Positions 36,582-45,706 of a stretch of DNA of 64,000 nt are shown in pieces. Both the position numbers and the translations under genes were made by a program. This DNA comes from Flavipsychrobacter sp. GTDB lineage: Bacteria > Bacteroidota > Bacteroidia > Chitinophagales > Chitinophagaceae. The stretch spans positions 496,001 to 560,000 of the forward strand of contig JAEUVF010000013.1 in assembly GCA_016787265.1 (NCBI GenBank), given 5' to 3'. The notes under the pieces are model-generated. The model did not search any database, had not been told where the DNA came from, and saw only the letters and a list, made by a program, of their open reading frames with translations. Every line of letters starts with the position of its first letter. Within the stretch, counting starts at the first letter, position 1.

Positions 36582-38072
36582 TTACTTCACCAACGCTATC
36601 TTCAAAATATTCGTCGCCAGGTGTTCCTTCACCGGAGTACTACCGGTATTCACCACAACATCTCCTGCTTTGATAAAGCCACGTTCTTTCAGAATCTCAT
36701 GCTGATCAGAATGGATATCATCCAGGCTTTCCTCTTCTTCATAGAAGAATGCACGTACGCCCCAGCTTAAACTTAACTGATTCACCAGGGAACGTTCTTT
36801 CGTGAAAATATAGAGAGGAGATTTTGGACGATAGCTCGACAACATGAACCCGGTATACCCGCTCTGTGTCATACCGATCAATGCATGTGCGTTTACATCT
36901 TTGGCAATTTTACAGGCATTGTAACAGATCGCATCACTCAGGAAAGATGGCGAGTGGGGTTGTGGTGTCAGGTCTTCTTCACGGTTATAATAATAGGCTT
37001 TGGTCTCAATCTCGCGGATGATCTTACTCATGGTTTCAATCACCAGCACCGGATACTGACCGGTTGCAGTTTCACCACTTAACATTACTGCATCTGCCCC
37101 TTCCATTACTGCATTGGCCACATCGGTAACTTCAGAACGATTGGGTTTTACACGATCGATCATGCTCTCCATCATCTGGGTAGCAACAATAACCGGCTTC
37201 GCACGGTGCATACATTTGCGGATGATATCTTTCTGAATCAGTGGAACCTGCTCCATGGGGATTTCAATACCGAGGTCTCCGCGTGCAATCATAACGCCAT
37301 CGCTCTCCAGGATCAGATCCCGCAGGTTGGTGATGGCTTCCGGCATTTCAATTTTGGAAATCACCTTGGTTTTGCTCTGGTGACGATTCAATATGGTTCT
37401 TAACTGGATCAGGTCTTCTACTCTCTTTACAAATGAAAGTGCTACCCAGTCGAGTTTTTGTTCAATTATAAAATCAAGATCAAGCAGGTCTTTTTCGGTT
37501 AAGGCTGGCAGTGAGATCTTGGTATCCGGAAGGTTGATTCCTTTCTTGGAAGATAATTTCCCACCAACCGTTACTCTTACTTTTACATCATTCTCATCCG
37601 TGATTTCTGTAACTTCTACTTCAATTTTCCCATCATCGATAAAAATCCGGTTTCCCACAATTACATCTGCATGCAGATTGGGATAACTTACATAGATCTT
37701 CTCCAGTGTACCAACACATTTGGTATTAGTAAAAGTCAGAATATCACCTTCATTCACGTGGATACCGTTGTTTTCAATTTCACCCACCCGCAGTTTGGGA
37801 CCCTGCAGATCACCCAGTATAGCAATATTATAAGGTTCAGTTGAGTTGATCTGGCGTATATGTTCAATAATCTTTGCCTTGTCTTCATGGGACCCGTGGG
37901 AGAAATTCAGACGAAAAACATTTACACCGGCACGAACAAGGGCCAGCAGTTTGTCGTAGGTATCACAAGCCGGACCAACAGTGGCTACAATTTTGGTCCT
38001 TTTAAAAGCATGTTGCCTGCCTGCTTCTTTATCCATTTCCTGGTGCAGGTATTTGGAGGCGTGTTTTGACAT
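36582..38072 (-). CDS. pyk: pyruvate kinase
   Basis: The 496-residue enzyme converts phosphoenolpyruvate and ADP to pyruvate and ATP. It shows KIVATVGPACDTYDKLLAL, VFRLNFSHGSHEDK, DLQGPKLRVGEI, the catalytic-lysine region VISKIEMPEAITNL, the metal-binding MIARGDLGIEIPMEQVP and VMLSGETATGQYPV. The C-terminal regulatory domain (about 375-496) includes ALIGMTQSGYTGFMLSSYRP. It follows pfkA by 36 bp on the same strand, so two committed glycolytic steps are co-expressed. Its terminator lies just past the stop. Confidence 0.97.
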   Translation of the reverse strand: MSKHASKYLHQEMDKEAGRQHAFKRTKIVATVGPACDTYDKLLALVRAGVNVFRLNFSHGSHEDKAKIIEHIRQINSTEPYNIAILGDLQGPKLRVGEIENNGIHVNEGDILTFTNTKCVGTLEKIYVSYPNLHADVIVGNRIFIDDGKIEVEVTEITDENDVKVRVTVGGKLSSKKGINLPDTKISLPALTEKDLLDLDFIIEQKLDWVALSFVKRVEDLIQLRTILNRHQSKTKVISKIEMPEAITNLRDLILESDGVMIARGDLGIEIPMEQVPLIQKDIIRKCMHRAKPVIVATQMMESMIDRVKPNRSEVTDVANAVMEGADAVMLSGETATGQYPVLVIETMSKIIREIETKAYYYNREEDLTPQPHSPSFLSDAICYNACKIAKDVNAHALIGMTQSGYTGFMLSSYRPKSPLYIFTKERSLVNQLSLSWGVRAFFYEEEESLDDIHSDQHEILKERGFIKAGDVVVNTGSTPVKEHLATNILKIALVK

Positions 38073-38108
38073 ATTTTAGATTTTCGTTGCTTGCTTTTTT
38101 TGATTGAA

Positions 38109-39095
38109 TCAGGACGCGAGGATCTTCACGATCTTCATCCATTCCTCATTGATTTTTTGTTTGGCCTTCACGGCATTTTCAAGTGGAGTGTAATGCATCT
38201 TATTATTCTGGATGCCTACCATTACATTATTACGACCTACCATCAGACTTTCCACCGCATGGTAACCCATACGACTGGCAATGAGACGATCCAGGCAGGT
38301 TGGTGAACCACCGCGCTGAATATGCCCCAGTATGCAAACCCTTGTATCGATATGAGGTAATTTTGTTTTAACGTGTTTGGCAACTTCTTCCGCGCCACCG
38401 AATTCATCTCCTTCAGCCACCACAATCAGGTTTACCAGTTTTTTACGCTTCTCCTTTTCCTGCAGACTCTTTACAACCTGGTCGATATCGGTTTTCTTCT
38501 CCGGGATCAGAATATGTTCAGCGCCTGTAGCTATACCGCTATGAAGAGCAATATACCCGGCATCACGTCCCATCACTTCAATTATAAAAAGCCGATCATG
38601 CGCATCTGCGGTATCACGGATTTTGTCAATCGCTTCTACTGCAGTATTCACCGCCGTATCAAAACCAATCGTAAAATCAGTACCTGCAATATCTTTATCG
38701 ATCGTACCAGGTAATCCGATACAGGGGATGTCAAATTCTTTGCTGAACTTCAGCGCACCATTGAAACTGCCATCGCCTCCAATCACCACCAGGCCATCAA
38801 TTCCTCTTTTCTTTAAATTTTCATAGGCTTTCTTCCTGCCTTCATATTCAAAAAATTCCTTACAACGGGCTGTTTTAAGAATGGTTCCGCCTCTCTGAAT
38901 GATATTGGCTACAGAACGTGATTCCATCTTGAAAATATCATCTTCAACCATTCCTGCATATCCTCTTACAACACCATACATTTCCAGGCCATGATAAAGT
39001 CCGGTTCTGACTACTGCCCTTACTGCGGCATTCATACCGGGAGAATCACCACCGGAAGTCAGTACTCCAATTTTTTTAACCTTGCTGTCGCTCAT
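38109..39095 (-). CDS. pfkA: ATP-type 6-phosphofructokinase
   Basis: The 328-residue enzyme phosphorylates fructose-6-phosphate. It has the nucleotide loop TSGGDSPGMNAAVRA (13-27), GGDGSFNGA (107-114 region) and the catalytic loop LPGTIDKDIAGTD with D133. EVMGRDAGYIALHSGIATGA and GHIQRGGSPTCLDR complete the family set. The GGDG form suits ATP rather than pyrophosphate as donor. It is the first gene of pfkA-pyk and is divergent from the prolyl oligopeptidase gene with 175 bp between them. Confidence 0.97.
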   Translation of the reverse strand: MSDSKVKKIGVLTSGGDSPGMNAAVRAVVRTGLYHGLEMYGVVRGYAGMVEDDIFKMESRSVANIIQRGGTILKTARCKEFFEYEGRKKAYENLKKRGIDGLVVIGGDGSFNGALKFSKEFDIPCIGLPGTIDKDIAGTDFTIGFDTAVNTAVEAIDKIRDTADAHDRLFIIEVMGRDAGYIALHSGIATGAEHILIPEKKTDIDQVVKSLQEKEKRKKLVNLIVVAEGDEFGGAEEVAKHVKTKLPHIDTRVCILGHIQRGGSPTCLDRLIASRMGYHAVESLMVGRNNVMVGIQNNKMHYTPLENAVKAKQKINEEWMKIVKILAS

Positions 39096-39270
39096 CGAAT
39101 TAAATTAAGGTAGTTTGGTTTTACATATGCTAAATTACATGACAAGCTTTCCTATTTTTAGGCAGTCGTTTGATAAGGCGCGCCAAAAATAAGGATTTGC
39201 CTTGATTATGTAGTCACTACATACCCTTACAACCACCACTTAACATTGAAAATCAATAAACAATTCACAT

Positions 39271-41400
39271 ATGTGGAATAAATATCTGTGTTGGATCGTA
39301 CTTACAAATGTTAGTATTGAGGCAGCTGCACAACTATCTTATCCGCTGACCCGCAAAGTGGATACGGTTGACAATTATCATGGAACCCAGGTTGCGGATC
39401 CGTATCGCTGGCTCGAAGATGATAACAGTGCTGAAACCAGGGCCTGGGTGGAGGCACAAAACAAAGTCAGTTTTGGTTACCTGGAACGGATTCCTTTCCG
39501 GGAGCAATGGAAAAACCGGATGCTGGAAGTTAGTAATTATGCGAAATATTCTGCACCGGGTAAAAAAGGTGAATACTATTATTATTATAAAAACGATGGC
39601 CTGCAGAATCAATCTGCTTTGTATCGTACAAAGGGCCTCAGGGGTAAGGAAGAACTGGTTTTGGATCCTAATCAATTTTCAACGGATGGCACCACCCGGA
39701 TGGCAAATTTTTCGCTTTCAAAAGATGGAAAATATGCTGTGGTAGCTCTTTCCTTCGGGGGATCAGACTGGCAGACCTACCTCGTCCGTGATATGCAAAC
39801 CAACCAGTTTTTAAAGGACACGATTTCATGGGTCAAAGTTTCCGGCATTGCCTGGCAGGGGAACGGATTTTATTACAGTCGCTATCCTGCACCGGAAAAA
39901 GGCAGAGAGTTAAGCACCAAAAATGAAAACCACCAGGTGTATTATCATCGGATTGGAACTTCGCAGGCGATGGATCAACTCGTTTATGAAGACCCTGCCA
40001 ATCCGCAACGTTTTCACACCCTGAGAACCAGTAAGGATGAGCGGTTCAGCATACTGACAATCAGTGATCGTGGCAAGGGATTTATGGGCAATGCACTATT
40101 GATCAGGGATACTAAAAGTGGTTCAAAAAACTGGATACCACTGGTAAAAGAAGTAGGTAATACCAATTATGATTTCATTGATAATGTTGGCGACCGGATC
40201 CTGGTTTCTACAGACGATGGAGCACCCAACTATCGCATTATTGAAATGGTACTTAAAAATGGGACTGTTTCCAATACACGGACCCTGGTGCAGGAAGGAA
40301 AATTTCCCATCAGAAGCAGTTCAACAGCAGGAGACTTCATCTTTGTAAACTACCTCGAAAATGTTAGCAGCCATGTTTACCAGTTCGACCTCAACGGAAA
40401 ACGTATCCGCGAGATTAATCTTCCTGGTATTGGGAATGCAAGTGGTTTCAGTACAGAAAATAAGGGTGATGAAATCTTCTACACATTTAGTTCTTACACC
40501 TATCCGCCTACTATCTTTCAACTGGATCCCATTTCAGGAAAAAGCACGGTATTCCGGGCACCAGTAATTCCGGGTTATCAGGCTGATCTATTTGAAACCA
40601 AACAGGTATTTTTTACCAGCAAAGATGGCACCCGTGTACCGATGTTCATCACACATAAAAAAGGATTGGCGCTTACCGGAAACAACCCAACCATCCTCTA
40701 TGGTTATGGCGGATTTAATATTAGTCTGACTCCTTCCTTCAGTTCCGTTAACCTGACATGGCTTGAACAGGGCGGCATATATGTTGTAGCCAATTTAAGA
40801 GGAGGGTCGGAGTTCGGTGAAACCTGGCATAAAGATGGTATGCTGGGTAAAAAACAGCATGTCTTTGATGATTTCATCGCGGCAGCAGAACACCTCATAA
40901 AAAACAAGTATACCTCGCCTAATTACCTGGCCATACAGGGTGGATCCAATGGCGGACTACAGGTGGGTGCAGTTATAAATCAGCAGCCCGAACTATTCAA
41001 AGTTGCTATCCCGCAGGTTGGTGTAATGGATATGTTACGTTATCAAAAATTCACCATCGGCTGGAACTGGATTGCGGAATATGGCTCCAGTGAAAAACCG
41101 GATCAGTTTAGTTTCTTATATAAATATTCCCCTTTGCATAATATCAGTACAGCTTTGAAGTACCCGTCCACACTGATTACCACTGCGGATCATGACGACC
41201 GGGTAGTGCCGGCACATTCCTTTAAGTATGCTGCTGCATTGCAGTCGGCTTACAAAGGACCCAATCCGGTCATTATCCGGATTGATACAAAATCTGGGCA
41301 TGGTGCAAGCAATCTTACCAAGTCAATTGAACTTTCGGCCGATATTTTTTCTTTTATTTACCGGGAAATGGGACTTACACCTAAAAAAATCAGCAAATAG
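39271..41400 (+). CDS. prolyl oligopeptidase family (S9A) serine peptidase, exported
   Basis: The 709-residue protein has a short signal peptide (1-21, ends IEAAAQ). The N-terminal DTVDNYHGTQVADPYRWLED (31-50) is typical of prolyl oligopeptidases. A beta-propeller (about 80-430) caps an alpha/beta hydrolase domain. The catalytic triad is S559 in IQGGSNGGLQ, D643 (or D642) in TADHDDRVVP and H677 in SGHGAS; LRGGSEFGETWHKDGM is another family mark. It cleaves after proline in short peptides, probably in the periplasm. The next gene starts one base after its stop. Confidence 0.96.
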   Translation: MWNKYLCWIVLTNVSIEAAAQLSYPLTRKVDTVDNYHGTQVADPYRWLEDDNSAETRAWVEAQNKVSFGYLERIPFREQWKNRMLEVSNYAKYSAPGKKGEYYYYYKNDGLQNQSALYRTKGLRGKEELVLDPNQFSTDGTTRMANFSLSKDGKYAVVALSFGGSDWQTYLVRDMQTNQFLKDTISWVKVSGIAWQGNGFYYSRYPAPEKGRELSTKNENHQVYYHRIGTSQAMDQLVYEDPANPQRFHTLRTSKDERFSILTISDRGKGFMGNALLIRDTKSGSKNWIPLVKEVGNTNYDFIDNVGDRILVSTDDGAPNYRIIEMVLKNGTVSNTRTLVQEGKFPIRSSSTAGDFIFVNYLENVSSHVYQFDLNGKRIREINLPGIGNASGFSTENKGDEIFYTFSSYTYPPTIFQLDPISGKSTVFRAPVIPGYQADLFETKQVFFTSKDGTRVPMFITHKKGLALTGNNPTILYGYGGFNISLTPSFSSVNLTWLEQGGIYVVANLRGGSEFGETWHKDGMLGKKQHVFDDFIAAAEHLIKNKYTSPNYLAIQGGSNGGLQVGAVINQQPELFKVAIPQVGVMDMLRYQKFTIGWNWIAEYGSSEKPDQFSFLYKYSPLHNISTALKYPSTLITTADHDDRVVPAHSFKYAAALQSAYKGPNPVIIRIDTKSGHGASNLTKSIELSADIFSFIYREMGLTPKKISK

Positions 41401-41401
41401 G

Positions 41402-42295
41402 ATGGAGAAAATTTTGGTAACTGGAGCCAATGGATTTGTGGGACAGGAACTGGTGCAGGTATTGGTGAAGCGTGGTCATACAGTAATTGCAACAGGCAAG
41501 GGCCCTACACGGCTTCAGGAAGAAATCAAGGGTGTCCGGTATTATGCCGCGGATATTACCCATCCTTTTGAATTACAGGCCATCATTGAATCGGAAAAAC
41601 CAACCGCTATTGTTCATTGCGCTGCCATGTCGCAGGTGGATGAATGTGAACAGAAACAAAAAGAAGCGCACAATATCAATGTGGAAGCAACCGCGCGACT
41701 GGTACTGGATGCAGAAGAACATAATTGTTTTTTTCTGTTTGCATCAACTGATTTTGTGTTTGATGGAGAGAAAGGAATGTATTCCGAAGAAGATGATGTG
41801 AACCCGATCAGCTGGTATGGCCAAACGAAGCTGGAAGCTGAGGCAATTGTACAAACAGCTGAAGTTCCCTGGGCGATTGTCAGAACCTGCCTGGTATATG
41901 GAAATGCGTATAGTCATGGCCGTTCGACGATCTTCAGCTGGCTTCGCGATAACCTGAAGGCCGGCAGAAACATCAAAGTAGTGGATGACCAGTTTCGTAC
42001 GCCAACCTTTGTGAATGATCTGGCCATAGGAATTGCACTGGTACTGGAGCAAAGGAAAACTGGCATCTGGCATATCTCCGGTGAAGAAGTATTTACACCC
42101 TATCGCATGGGACTGGAAATTGCAGAACTGGGAGGCTGGGATGCCGGACTGATAGAAAGAGTTACCGCAACAAGTTTTACACAACCTGGAAAACGTCCGG
42201 CTAAAACGGGATTCAATATACAGAAAGCAAAAAAGGAACTGGGTTATCAACCCCGTTCCTTTTCGCAGATAGCAGCACAGTTATTAGCTGGCTGA
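41402..42295 (+). CDS. RmlD-like SDR family sugar-nucleotide reductase
   Basis: The 297-residue protein starts MEKILVTGANGFVGQEL, an NAD(P)-binding GxxGxxG fold. It has the catalytic YGQTK in SWYGQTKLEAEA, and FASTDFVFDGEKGMYSEED as in dTDP-4-dehydrorhamnose reductases (RmlD). The C-terminal FNIQKAKKELGYQPRSF is the usual end of extended SDRs. No rmlA, rmlB or rmlC is in the window, so a dTDP-rhamnose role is not supported and it may act on another sugar. The frame is open upstream into the peptidase gene, but ATG 41402 starts the Rossmann fold. It overlaps ctlX by 12 bp tail to tail. Confidence 0.88.
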   Translation: MEKILVTGANGFVGQELVQVLVKRGHTVIATGKGPTRLQEEIKGVRYYAADITHPFELQAIIESEKPTAIVHCAAMSQVDECEQKQKEAHNINVEATARLVLDAEEHNCFFLFASTDFVFDGEKGMYSEEDDVNPISWYGQTKLEAEAIVQTAEVPWAIVRTCLVYGNAYSHGRSTIFSWLRDNLKAGRNIKVVDDQFRTPTFVNDLAIGIALVLEQRKTGIWHISGEEVFTPYRMGLEIAELGGWDAGLIERVTATSFTQPGKRPAKTGFNIQKAKKELGYQPRSFSQIAAQLLAG

Positions 42296-43201
42296 TTCCG
42301 GTAAAAATATTTCCGCCATCATACAACGGGCACTGCCACCACCATTGGTTTCTATGGTGCGTAAATCCGAGTGCAGAATTGGGTTGTATGATTCCAGTTG
42401 ACTGATTTGTTCGGGTGTCAGCGAATAATACGCCTGTGAACTCATCACCAGGAAGGTTTGTCCGGCTGCATTGCGCACCTGGAGCATATTCCCGGCAAAG
42501 GAATTCATCTGATCAAGCGTGATCCTGATCAGTTGCTTGCCCGAATTGCAAATGGCAGCTTCAACAAGTTGTTTTTCGTTTGCATCAGGAATCGAGTCCA
42601 TACAAATAACAGCATAACGATCTGCAATGCACATCATCACGTTGGTATGATAAATTTCCTGGCCGTTATTGTCTACCGACCTGAAACAAACCGCCGTATA
42701 ACCCAGTTTTTCAGCGAAGTCGTCTACCAGTTTTTTTTCTGTACGCGGTGATAAGCAGGCATAGGTAATTTTATTTACCCGATCAAGTACCATACTGCCA
42801 GTGCCTTCGAGAAAACGATTTTCATTTTCCGCTGCTGTTAAATCAAGAATTGCGGAATGCGAAAAGCGTTTAAAGATCGTCGTTAGAACGGCAGGTTTTC
42901 TTTCCGCACGTCTGTTGGGTGCAAACATGGGATAGAGCACTACCCGGCCATCTTCATGAAAACTTACCCAGTTGTTGGGGAAGATGGAATCAGGGGTATA
43001 GGGCTCCGGGCTATCATTAATGACCGTAACATCAATTCCATTTTGTTGAAGCAACCCCACAAAGCGATCAAATTCTTGTTGTGCTTTTTCCTGGGCCTGA
43101 TCTGCAGCACCAGCCACCTGGAAAGCATTATTGACCGCGGTTTCAGCATTGAAGCTGAAATTAACGGGTCTGATCATCATGATATGATTGGTAGTCTGCA
43201 T
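42284..43201 (-). CDS. ctlX: citrulline utilization hydrolase CtlX-type amidinotransferase-fold protein
   Basis: The 305-residue protein belongs to the guanidino-modifying fold. It shows MIRPVNFSFNAETAVNNAFQ, IFPNNWVSFHEDGRVVLYPM, FLEGTGSMVLDR and HTNVMMCIADRYAV. The catalytic cysteine is in GGGSARCMMAEIFLP. CtlX proteins are annotated as converting citrulline to ornithine, carbon dioxide and ammonia. It starts 18 bp after the arginine deiminase-like gene, which would make its substrate, and rocD at 3511 would use its product. The annotation rests on family likeness. Confidence 0.92.
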   Translation of the reverse strand: MQTTNHIMMIRPVNFSFNAETAVNNAFQVAGAADQAQEKAQQEFDRFVGLLQQNGIDVTVINDSPEPYTPDSIFPNNWVSFHEDGRVVLYPMFAPNRRAERKPAVLTTIFKRFSHSAILDLTAAENENRFLEGTGSMVLDRVNKITYACLSPRTEKKLVDDFAEKLGYTAVCFRSVDNNGQEIYHTNVMMCIADRYAVICMDSIPDANEKQLVEAAICNSGKQLIRITLDQMNSFAGNMLQVRNAAGQTFLVMSSQAYYSLTPEQISQLESYNPILHSDLRTIETNGGGSARCMMAEIFLPESAS

Positions 43202-43219
43202 GGGATGATTGGTTTTTAA

Positions 43220-44665
43220 TTAATACGCGTCACGAAGTAAAGGCATGCTCATACAATGGAAACCACCTCTTGCTCTGGACAGTTCGGCGGAAGGCATCAG
43301 AATGATACAATTCTCCAGGGAATCCGGTGATTTAGTGCCATTTTCAAAATCTTCCAATAATTCCTTCACATGCAGTACGGTGAACCCGGCTTTCTGGAAG
43401 GCAATGGAAGTTTTATCATTGCGGTCATAGCCCAATACAACGCCTTCTTTCAAAGCCAGCACATTACAGGAATCGGTCCACTGTTCCCTTGCATCAAAGG
43501 GAAACTCATTGTTACCGGAATAGATAAAACGAACTTTTTCATCACAGTCGAGATCATTCCTGCTGATATCTGTTAACAGATCTTCCAGGTTATCGAAATA
43601 AACCGGGTTGTCCAGGTCCTTTTTACGGAACTGAATTACCTGGATTTTATTATCGGTTTTCTTGCCTTCGAGAATACGCTGAACAATATCAGCATCTTCT
43701 TTTTTGATGGCTTTTTTGGAAAAGCTGCCCAGCATTACCCATACGTTGCGCTTCACCTGCGTGAAGACGGTATCAATGTGCATATAATCCCTTTTCTTCG
43801 GGATTTTTACAATGGATACTTTTTTTACTACGTTTTTCTCGAACAGGGCATGAACAGCCTGGTGAGCTGCTTCGAGACTGGTTCGTTCAGAAACACCTAT
43901 CAGAACATGGTCTTTGCTCACTACCATTACATCCCCACCTTCCAGGGTTACCTTTTTATCATCACCTTCTCTGGGTAGCAGGAAGTGCTGATGCGTATCC
44001 GGCAGTTCGATTATGTTTTCCCGGAGGTCTGCAAACATCGGATGATGGAAAAAGATATACCGAACCAGCAAAGCTTCCCGGGTGCGGGCTTTTTTAGCCG
44101 GTTTATTTAAAAGGATGTGATTGTTGATGGTAATCCCGATATCCCGCGTAAAAATAAAGTTGGGAATAGGAGGGAAGAGCATGGTCTGGTCGTTGGCCGT
44201 ACCACTGATGAAAATTTTGGCAAGATCAGAAGGACTGTACTCCTGTAGCTCCATTTGTTTAGCATGAGAGCAACCTTCAATGGCACAAACGGAAGCAACC
44301 AGTTTGAGCCGGATTTCGCGATCGTGCAGGATTTCTTCCAGCAGCCATTGCAATTCAATCACTTTTTCGGATCGATGAAAATCCGGATGCCCCGGTTTGT
44401 AAAAATTCCGGGTGTTGGCTGGATCATCAATGGCAGCAAGCCTGCCTTTTATCTTCTGGGGATCCAGAAAATAAAGCAGGATTTTGGTATAAAAATCATA
44501 TTCGCCCCGACGAATGGTATCGAGATGAACAATATCTTCAAAAAGCCAGTCCTGGGCTTTGGAAGGAACAACTTTGCCCAGGCCACTATCCGGACTATGA
44601 ACCAACAAACGTTTTAATGTACCAATTTCACTGGTTACATTGGCAAAAGCAATGTCTTTAGGCAT
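43220..44665 (-). CDS. arginine deiminase-family protein, long form
   Basis: The 481-residue protein has the arginine deiminase residues: NFIFTRDIGI, VTLEGGDVMVV, MHIDTVFTQV and the cysteine loop SRARGGFHCMSMPL. It is about 70 residues longer than classical ArcA, mainly from an insertion around residues 75-150 rich in charged helices. Classical ArcA makes citrulline and ammonia from arginine. No arcB or arcC is present, so the route would go through CtlX rather than carbamoyl phosphate. It begins a two-gene operon. An inverted repeat at 44714-44735 lies about 50 bp upstream. Confidence 0.88.
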   Translation of the reverse strand: MPKDIAFANVTSEIGTLKRLLVHSPDSGLGKVVPSKAQDWLFEDIVHLDTIRRGEYDFYTKILLYFLDPQKIKGRLAAIDDPANTRNFYKPGHPDFHRSEKVIELQWLLEEILHDREIRLKLVASVCAIEGCSHAKQMELQEYSPSDLAKIFISGTANDQTMLFPPIPNFIFTRDIGITINNHILLNKPAKKARTREALLVRYIFFHHPMFADLRENIIELPDTHQHFLLPREGDDKKVTLEGGDVMVVSKDHVLIGVSERTSLEAAHQAVHALFEKNVVKKVSIVKIPKKRDYMHIDTVFTQVKRNVWVMLGSFSKKAIKKEDADIVQRILEGKKTDNKIQVIQFRKKDLDNPVYFDNLEDLLTDISRNDLDCDEKVRFIYSGNNEFPFDAREQWTDSCNVLALKEGVVLGYDRNDKTSIAFQKAGFTVLHVKELLEDFENGTKSPDSLENCIILMPSAELSRARGGFHCMSMPLLRDAY

Positions 44666-44713
44666 AAATAGTTTATTAATTACGAAATCAAAACAGCAAC
44701 AAGAGGCGCTAAT

Positions 44714-44735
44714 CCGGTATGTAAAAATTTACCGG
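44714..44735. promoter_or_regulatory. inverted repeat upstream of the arginine deiminase operon
   Basis: CCGGTA (44714-44719) and TACCGG (44730-44735) form a perfect dyad with a ten-base AT-rich spacer, 49 bp before the deiminase start. A TACTTTTG box (complement of 44787-44794) lies further upstream. This could be an operator; the protein that binds it is unknown. Confidence 0.3.
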
Positions 44736-44813
44736 TAATACCATGGAGGCAAATGATGGTATGGCTGCTTTGCGAAACATGAATGCCAAAAGTACTGAAA
44801 TAAAAACAAATCC

Positions 44814-45635
44814 TTATTCGTGTACAGCGATCAGCGGAACATGGGTATGGTAGAGTAATTTCCGGGTATGGCTGGGCTTGAACAGGGAGGAGAGGAAACT
44901 GTGTTTTCGTGGAACAGTAATAATGATATCAATACGCTTGTCTTCCACAAAGGTTTGAACGGCATCCAGGAAATCGTTCATCCGGACAAAATAGTATTCC
45001 GGATGAAATCCATCCAGGATATCTTCCATTTGGGCGCGTTCGGTTTTGTATTCCTCCGTCAGTTCCACATAATGATCAGCATCCACATTTACCACATGCA
45101 GTTTTGCATTAAAGATGGACAATACAGAGCGAAGCGCTTTGATAGGAGTGGTTTGTTTTACATTTTTCATATCCGTTGCAAAGAGGATATTTTTAACCGG
45201 ACTGAAACTGGCCTGTGGGGGAACAATCAATACAGGGCAAACTGCGGCATGGGCCATATTGAGGGCATTGGTACCCATCAGGAGTTGTTCCATGCGGGAA
45301 GCGCCTGTGAGTCCCATTACCACCAGGTCGGCACCATTGTGCCGTACATATCGGGCCAGGTTTTCGGTCAGTGAATCACCTTCTTCCGCAACCACTTCAA
45401 TAGGAGAACTATGGGCGAGTTCGCTGATCAGGTTGTTCATGGCGATTTCCGCAATATCTTTCCGGGTGGTGTTGGAAAGGTCCAGGGGAGTGCCATCGGA
45501 ACCGGCTGCAATTTTTCCAAAAACATGGTAGAGAACCAGTTTCACATCAGGAGTTTCATTCGCAAGCGCCACTGCATAACGGGCGGCATTTTTGGAAGTT
45601 TCGGAAAAATCGATAGGTAACAACCAGGTTTTCAT
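44814..45635 (-). CDS. tandem-domain universal stress protein
   Basis: The 273-residue protein has two UspA-like domains. The first (about 1-140) starts MKTWLLPIDFSETSKNAARY and includes VMGLTGASRMEQLLMGTNA, close to the ATP-binding GxxGx9G(S/T) motif. The second (about 150-273) starts KNILFATDMKN and has ITVPRKHSFLSSLFKPSHTRK, a degenerate form. It is cytoplasmic and probably aids stress survival. The frame is open to 45674, but ATG 45635 begins the domain. It is divergent from prfC (71 bp). Confidence 0.93.
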   Translation of the reverse strand: MKTWLLPIDFSETSKNAARYAVALANETPDVKLVLYHVFGKIAAGSDGTPLDLSNTTRKDIAEIAMNNLISELAHSSPIEVVAEEGDSLTENLARYVRHNGADLVVMGLTGASRMEQLLMGTNALNMAHAAVCPVLIVPPQASFSPVKNILFATDMKNVKQTTPIKALRSVLSIFNAKLHVVNVDADHYVELTEEYKTERAQMEDILDGFHPEYYFVRMNDFLDAVQTFVEDKRIDIIITVPRKHSFLSSLFKPSHTRKLLYHTHVPLIAVHE

Positions 45636-45690
45636 GTGTAATAGTTTGTCTAAATATATATAAAATGTCAGCATAAAGCACTCATAATTG

Positions 45691-45698
45691 TACCTTTG
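45691..45698 (+). promoter_or_regulatory. -7 box of prfC, very short leader
   Basis: TACCTTTG is a perfect TAnnTTTG box followed by C. It ends eight bases before the prfC ATG. No convincing -33 TTTG is visible at the usual distance. Confidence 0.5.
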
Positions 45699-45706
45699 CG
45701 CCCGTT

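Noticed and set aside
41402..42295. dTDP-rhamnose reductase (rmlD) as a firm call
   Set aside because: There are no rmlA, rmlB or rmlC genes nearby and the family has many other substrates, so only RmlD-like is supported.
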